39,496 nucleotides of DNA, taken from the NCBI GenBank assembly GCA_050249235.1, contig JBFWQW010000014.1, positions 1-39,496 of the forward strand. Reading direction: 5' to 3'. The notes under the pieces are model-generated. The model had not been told where the DNA came from and did no database searches. It saw nothing but the letters and a program-made list of their open reading frames with translations. How positions within the stretch are numbered: position 1 is the first letter of the stretch; each line of letters begins with the position of its first letter. This document shows positions 35,520-39,496 of this stretch, piece after piece. The position numbers and the translations under genes are program-made. The stretch is from JAEKLB01 sp050249235. Lineage in GTDB: Bacteria > Actinomycetota > Acidimicrobiia > Acidimicrobiales > CADCSY01.

Positions 35520-38212
35520 CGGACGCGACCGTGGTGCCGAACCGTCTCATCGAGACCAAGCTGCGCGCACCCCGACGGCGGGGCGATGCCCTCCAGCGGG
35601 CCCGGCTCACCGAGCGGCTCCTCGAGGCCCAGCCGGCATTGACAGTCGTCTCGGCGCCGGCCGGGTTCGGCAAGACCACGCTCCTGACCGAGTGGATGGC
35701 GCAAGGTCGGTGCCCCACGGCCTGGCTGTCGCTGGATGCCGGGGACTCCGAGCTCGTCCGCTTCTGGTCGTACGTGATCGCCTCGCTGCGGGTGGTCATG
35801 CCCGATGTGGGCGAGGACGCCGCCGCGGCGCTGCGGGCCGATCCGTCCGGGGCCGAGTCGGCCATCGCCTCGCTGGTGAACGACCTCGACACCTCCGCGT
35901 CACAGGTCGCCCTCGTGCTCGACGACTACCACGTGATCGAGTCCCCGGACGTGCACGCGTCGCTCGTGTTCTTCCTGGAGCACCTGCCGCCGCAGGTGCA
36001 CCTCGTCGTGGCCGGCAGGGCCGACCCGCCCCTCCCGCTGGCCCGTCTCCGCGCCCGCGGGCAGCTCCTCGAGATCCGGGCCGCGGACCTCAGGTTCACG
36101 ATCGAGGAGACCTCGTCCTACTTCCGCGAAGCCATGGCCTTCGACCTCACCGACCGGGACGTGGCCGCCCTCGAAGCGCGGACCGAAGGATGGATCGCGG
36201 CGCTGCAACTCGCCGCCCTGTCCCTTCGTGGTCGAGCGGACGTCTCGGGCTTCATCGAGAGCTTCACGGGTGACGACCGCTTCGTCGTCGACTACCTGAT
36301 CGAAGAGGTGCTCGAACGTCAGGCACCGGAGGTCCACCGGTTCCTGCTCCAGACGAGCGTCCTGGCGGGGCTCAACGCCGCGCTCTGCGACGCCGTCACC
36401 GGCCAGGTCGGGAGCGGAGCGATGCTGGAGATGCTCGACCGGACGAACCTGTTCGTCGTCCCCCTCGACGATCACCGGCGCTGGTATCGCTACCACCACC
36501 TGTTCGGCGACGTGCTCCGTGCTCGCCTGTTGGGTGAGGACCCGGGTGTCGTACCGGAGCTGCACCGTCGGGCGAGCGAGTGGTACGAGCGCAACGGCGA
36601 GCTGCCGGATGCCGTCGCCCACGCGATGGCCGCTGGTGACGACGCCTCGGCGGCCCGGCTCATCGAGCTGGCGACGCCGGCCATGCGCCAGTCGAGGCAG
36701 GAGGCGACGCTTCGCCGATGGCTCGAGGCGCTCCCGGACGACCTCTTCGGGAACCGGCCCGTGCTCAGCGTCGTCCTCGCCGGCGCACGGATGGGGACCG
36801 GCGACCCGACCGGCGTCGAGGAGCTCCTGCAGCGCGCGGAGCCCTGGCTCCACGTCGAACCCGGTCGCGACGCGCCGATCGTCGTCGACGATGAGCAGTT
36901 CGCCCGCCTCCCGGCCGAGATCACCATGTACCGCGCCGGCCTCGCGCTCCTGGAGGGAGACCTCCCCTCGACCATCGCCCACGCGAGCCGCATCGCCGAG
37001 CTGGCCGAGCCGACCGACCACGTCCGCCTCGGCGCCGCATCCGCTCTCAGCGGCCTCGCCCACTGGGCCACGGGAGCCCTCATACGAGGAGGCCAGCTCT
37101 ACAGCGACGCCGTCGAGCACTTCGTCGCCGCTGACTTCATCCCGGACGTGCTGGGTTGCTCCCTCGCTCTCGCTGACATCCAGCTCGCACAGGGCCGCCT
37201 CGGTGATGCCGGGCGGACCTTCGACCGGGCCCTCCACCTCGCACGGGGTCGACCCGGGCTCCGCGGTACCGCCGACATGCACATCGGCCTGAGCGAGCTG
37301 GCACTCGAGCGGAACGACCTCGACGCGGCCGGCGCCCACCAGCGCCGGGCGCGCGAACACGGCGACCGCGCCGGGCTGCCGCAGAACGCCTACCGCTGGC
37401 GGGTCGCCGTCGCCCGGCTCCTGCACGCCCAGGGCGACTCAGCCGGCGCGCAGCGGCTCCTCGACGAGGCCATCGACCTCTACGACACGGACTTCTCGCC
37501 GGCCGTGCGCCCGGTCAGGGCCGTGCTCGCCCGGCTGCACGTGTCCGACGGCGACCTCCAGGCCGCCTCGGCGTGGGCAGAGAGTCGCGAGATCAGCCTC
37601 GACGACGAGGTCGACTACCTCCACGAGTACGAGCACCTGACCCTGGCTCGGCTCCGTCTCGCCCAGCTCCGTGCCGGGGACGGCACGGTCGAGGACCTCG
37701 GCGAGGACCTCGTCGGGCTCCTCGAGCGCACTGCCGCCGCCGCCGAAGAAGGGCATCGGGACGGCGCCGTCGCCGAAGCGCTGGCGTTGCTCGCCCTGGT
37801 CCACGACACCCGGGGTGACCACGCCCTCGCGACCGAGATGCTCGACCGGGCGCTCCTGCGAGCTGCGCCGGCGGGCTACGTCCGGCTCTTCCTGGACGAA
37901 GGGCCGGCGATGACCGCGCTGCTGCACGCCCCCGAGCTGTCGCCCGCGGCGGCCGCCCATGCGAGGCGCGTCCTCGGAACGGTCCGGCACGGTGTGCCGG
38001 CACCGACGCGCTCCGGGCTGATCGACGACCTGAGCGGACGGGAGCTCGACGTGCTCAGGCTCCTTCGCAGCGACCTCAGCGGGCCCGAGATCGCCCGCGA
38101 GCTCCTGGTGTCGCTGAACACGCTGCGCACGCACACCAAGAACATCTACGCCAAGCTCGGCGTGAACAGCCGCCGGGAAGCGATCACACGCGCCGGCCAG
38201 CTGGGTCTCTAG
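35516..38212 (+). CDS. MalT-type LuxR-family transcriptional regulator (STAND ATPase)
   Basis: This 898-residue regulator has a STAND-type ATPase at the N-terminus: Walker A APAGFGKTTLLTEW (about residues 46-59) and Walker B VALVLDDYHVI (about 132-142). A winged-helix region (RWYRYHHLFGDVLRARLL), a long TPR-like helical repeat domain (about 400-820) and a C-terminal LuxR helix-turn-helix (LSGRELDVLRLLRSDLSGPE, LVSLNTLRTHTKNIYAKLG) follow. In MalT an inducer and ATP trigger multimer formation and transcription activation; the inducer here is unknown. GTG 35516 overlaps the XRE-cupin stop. No maltose genes are nearby, so this is the general MalT-like class rather than MalT itself. Confidence 0.93.
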   Translation: MTDATVVPNRLIETKLRAPRRRGDALQRARLTERLLEAQPALTVVSAPAGFGKTTLLTEWMAQGRCPTAWLSLDAGDSELVRFWSYVIASLRVVMPDVGEDAAAALRADPSGAESAIASLVNDLDTSASQVALVLDDYHVIESPDVHASLVFFLEHLPPQVHLVVAGRADPPLPLARLRARGQLLEIRAADLRFTIEETSSYFREAMAFDLTDRDVAALEARTEGWIAALQLAALSLRGRADVSGFIESFTGDDRFVVDYLIEEVLERQAPEVHRFLLQTSVLAGLNAALCDAVTGQVGSGAMLEMLDRTNLFVVPLDDHRRWYRYHHLFGDVLRARLLGEDPGVVPELHRRASEWYERNGELPDAVAHAMAAGDDASAARLIELATPAMRQSRQEATLRRWLEALPDDLFGNRPVLSVVLAGARMGTGDPTGVEELLQRAEPWLHVEPGRDAPIVVDDEQFARLPAEITMYRAGLALLEGDLPSTIAHASRIAELAEPTDHVRLGAASALSGLAHWATGALIRGGQLYSDAVEHFVAADFIPDVLGCSLALADIQLAQGRLGDAGRTFDRALHLARGRPGLRGTADMHIGLSELALERNDLDAAGAHQRRAREHGDRAGLPQNAYRWRVAVARLLHAQGDSAGAQRLLDEAIDLYDTDFSPAVRPVRAVLARLHVSDGDLQAASAWAESREISLDDEVDYLHEYEHLTLARLRLAQLRAGDGTVEDLGEDLVGLLERTAAAAEEGHRDGAVAEALALLALVHDTRGDHALATEMLDRALLRAAPAGYVRLFLDEGPAMTALLHAPELSPAAAAHARRVLGTVRHGVPAPTRSGLIDDLSGRELDVLRLLRSDLSGPEIARELLVSLNTLRTHTKNIYAKLGVNSRREAITRAGQLGL

Positions 38213-38272
38213 CACCGGCGGCCGGCACCGGGGCGAGCCGGCGCCAACGTCGGTGCGACGATCACCACGTCA

Positions 38273-38318
38273 ATCACCAGATGATGTGATGCGCGGTCAC
38301 CAGGGCCGTTCGTACGGT
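38273..38318 (+). promoter_or_regulatory. Promoter region of the small conserved gene
   Basis: The AT-richer patch here contains ATCAC (38273-38277) facing GTGAT (38286-38290), with a further ATCACC at 38261. TACGGT (38313-38318) fits the -10 pattern TAnnnT and lies exactly six bases before GTG 38325, as in the other leaderless-type starts in this window. Confidence 0.4.
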
Positions 38319-38324
38319 CCGGAG

Positions 38325-38630
38325 GTGACCGCAGACGACCGCTCCACCCGCCCCCCGGCCGGTGAACCGCCGGCCGACGAGGCGACCCCGCGGTACGAGA
38401 TCCGCGTCAAGGGACACCTCGGGCCCCGCTGGTCGGCCTGGTTCGAAGGGCTGAGCCTCACCATCGAGGACGACGGCACCACCGTCATCCACGGCTCCGT
38501 CGTCGACCAGGCGGCGTTGCACGGCGTCCTGCAGCGGTTGCGCGACGTCGGCATCCCGCTCGTCTCGGTCACACCGCTCCCACCAGACGCACCGACCGAG
38601 CCTCCGGCTCCCGACACAGGAAGGAACTGA
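38325..38630 (+). CDS. Small conserved hypothetical protein (about 101 aa)
   Basis: After a disordered Pro/Asp-rich N-terminus, the core reads RYEIRVKGHLGPRWSAWFEG, LSLTIEDDGTTVIHGSVVDQ and AALHGVLQRLRDVGIPLVSV. This is a compact beta-alpha unit seen widely in actinobacteria as a short uncharacterised protein, often beside DUF4386 or similar genes. It ends in a Pro-rich tail. No signal peptide, membrane segment or catalytic motif. GTG 38325 is preferred because of the leaderless-type -10; ATG 38289 would add twelve residues but has no ribosome binding site. The DUF4386 gene starts one base after its stop, so they form an operon. Confidence 0.75.
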   Translation: MTADDRSTRPPAGEPPADEATPRYEIRVKGHLGPRWSAWFEGLSLTIEDDGTTVIHGSVVDQAALHGVLQRLRDVGIPLVSVTPLPPDAPTEPPAPDTGRN

Positions 38631-38631
38631 C

Positions 38632-39399
38632 GTGCCCACCACCACCCGCACCCCGAAGTCCCCGATGTCCCCGACGAGGAAGGCGGCGCTGATCGCCGGC
38701 GTCGCCTACATCCTCACGTTCATCGGCTCGATCCCGGCCCTCCCGCTGTACCACGACCTGCTCAACGACCCGGACTACCTGCTCGGCAACGCGTCCGACA
38801 CCGGCGTGCTCTGGGGCGCCCTCGGCGAGATCGTCTGCGCCCTCACCGGCATCGTCACCGCCGTGGCGCTGTACCCGATCGCCAGGCGCCACAGCGAGCG
38901 GGCGGCACTGGGGTTCATCACGTCCCGGGTCCTCGAGGCGTCGATGATCTTCGTGGGCGTCCTCAGCGTGCTGTCCCTCGTCACCCTGCACGACGCCGGC
39001 GCCCCGGCGGGCGAGGCCGGCTCCCTCCTCACCACCGGGCGGGGCCTGGTCGCCCTGCGCGACTGGACCTTCCTCCTCGGCCCGGGCCTCGCACCGGCGA
39101 TCAGCGCGCTGTGCATCGGCACGGTCATGTACCGCACCGGCCTGGTCCCCAGGATCATCCCGACGATGGGCTTGATCGGCGCCCCGCTCCTGCTCGCCTC
39201 CAGCACCGCCAGCCTGTTCGGCGCCTGGGACCAGGTCTCCGGGACCGCCGTCCTCATGGCCCTGCCCATCGCCACCTGGGAGCTCTCCTTCGGCATCTAC
39301 ATGGCCGTCAAGGGGTTCCGCACACCCGCCGTGCCCGGCACCCCGGTCGGCGCCCCGCCGGCGGACGACCAGGAGCTCGCGCAGCCGGCCTTCGCCTGA
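38632..39399 (+). CDS. DUF4386 family membrane protein
   Basis: The 255-residue protein has about six or seven membrane helices (around residues 18-38, 58-80, 98-122, 140-165, 175-195 and 200-225) with the DUF4386 signatures KAALIAGVAYILTFIGSIPA, GALGEIVCALTGIVTAVALY, SRVLEASMIFVGVLSVLSLV and GLVPRIIPTMGLIGAPLLLA. The C-terminal 25 residues are Pro/Ala-rich and probably cytosolic. GTG 38632 has AGGAAGGA just upstream. The family function is unknown. A 12-bp hairpin follows the stop by 11 bases. Confidence 0.92.
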   Translation: MPTTTRTPKSPMSPTRKAALIAGVAYILTFIGSIPALPLYHDLLNDPDYLLGNASDTGVLWGALGEIVCALTGIVTAVALYPIARRHSERAALGFITSRVLEASMIFVGVLSVLSLVTLHDAGAPAGEAGSLLTTGRGLVALRDWTFLLGPGLAPAISALCIGTVMYRTGLVPRIIPTMGLIGAPLLLASSTASLFGAWDQVSGTAVLMALPIATWELSFGIYMAVKGFRTPAVPGTPVGAPPADDQELAQPAFA

Positions 39400-39410
39400 T
39401 CCCACCCACC

Positions 39411-39440
39411 TCGGGCGGGGCCGCCGCCGGCCCCGCCCGA
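39411..39440. terminator. Strong GC terminator hairpin
   Basis: A perfect 12-bp stem, TCGGGCGGGGCC (39411-39422) with its complement at 39429-39440, and loop GCCGCC. It lies 11 bases after the DUF4386 stop. Confidence 0.8.
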
Positions 39441-39484
39441 CCCGTTCCCGTCACCCACCCGCACCACAGCCCGAGGAGACACCC

Positions 39485-39496
39485 ATGGCCACCGTC
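39485..39496 (+). CDS. Start of a further gene, cut by the window edge
   Basis: ATG GCC ACC GTC (M-A-T-V) follows a good ribosome binding site (GAGGAG at about 39473-39478) and stands 44 bases after a strong terminator. Only four codons are present, so the product cannot be named. Confidence 0.55.

Noticed and set aside
35516..38212. Naming the large regulator malT and linking it to the GH65 enzyme
   Set aside because: It has MalT-class architecture only; it is 13 kb away and there are no maltose genes beside it. The inducer cannot be inferred.
38303..38320. GGGCCGTTCGTACGGTCC, sharing its first ten bases with the DosR-like box at 11297
   Set aside because: The CCC arm is at the wrong place, and the match is easily met by chance in this GC content.

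Overview
This window is about 39.5 kb of very GC-rich DNA, with GTG starts common, many 4-base stop/start overlaps and strongly G/C-biased third codon positions. It reads as the chromosome of a high-GC actinobacterium. Gene content (GAF-ANTAR regulator, two-domain HD plus LuxR regulator, LPXTG-anchored PstS-like protein, FloA/NfeD, DosR-regulon-like genes) would suit Acidimicrobiia or a related lineage, but the sequence alone does not fix the genus. I saw no rRNA, tRNA, CRISPR array, transposase or phage gene.

Layout. 1-4.2 kb: signalling genes, namely an apparently interrupted STAS protein, two small acidic proteins, a GAF-ANTAR antiterminator-type protein, a small cupin, and a regulator joining degenerate HD-type domains to a LuxR helix-turn-helix. 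4.3-8.8 kb (minus strand): a tightly overlapping five-gene lipid-modification operon in transcription order: FAD-dependent amine-oxidase-like protein, DUF1365, Cfa-like methyltransferase, SRPBCC protein and SDR oxidoreductase. 9.0-10.5 kb: a secreted PstS-like phosphate-binding protein ending in a sortase motif. 10.6-10.9 kb: a small Rho-N/SAP-like protein.

11.3-22.4 kb is the centrepiece. A membrane-anchored universal stress protein, preceded by a DosR/DevR-like inverted repeat, is followed by five genes in a row, each overlapping the next by four bases: a Na+/Ca2+-type exchanger, a P2A-type cation ATPase, a beta-phosphoglucomutase/GH65 disaccharide phosphorylase fusion, phosphoketolase and acetate kinase. 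Read as a pathway, a stored disaccharide would be phosphorolysed, turned into glucose 6-phosphate without ATP, split by phosphoketolase to acetyl phosphate, and used by acetate kinase to make ATP, with two cation-efflux systems made from the same transcript. The mix of universal stress proteins, a CtpF-like pump and a GH65/HAD fusion recalls the hypoxia (DosR) regulon of Mycobacterium tuberculosis.

22.6-29.2 kb holds membrane and stress genes: an MscS channel, a YetF-like protein, a DUF2254 protein, a second universal stress protein, and an NfeD protease-FloA flotillin-small protein operon. 29.3-31.4 kb: a CPH-type (CopB) copper ATPase whose promoter is occupied by two CsoR-type palindromes. 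31.5-32.6 kb: a scar in which the 3' ends of a NarL-type response regulator and an FtsX-like ABC permease lie head to head with both 5' ends gone. 32.7-39.5 kb: a membrane protein, a small acidic lipoprotein, a thioredoxin-reductase-like oxidoreductase divergent from an XRE-cupin regulator that is translationally coupled to a large MalT-type ATPase regulator, a small conserved protein, a DUF4386 membrane protein, a strong terminator and the first codons of one more gene.
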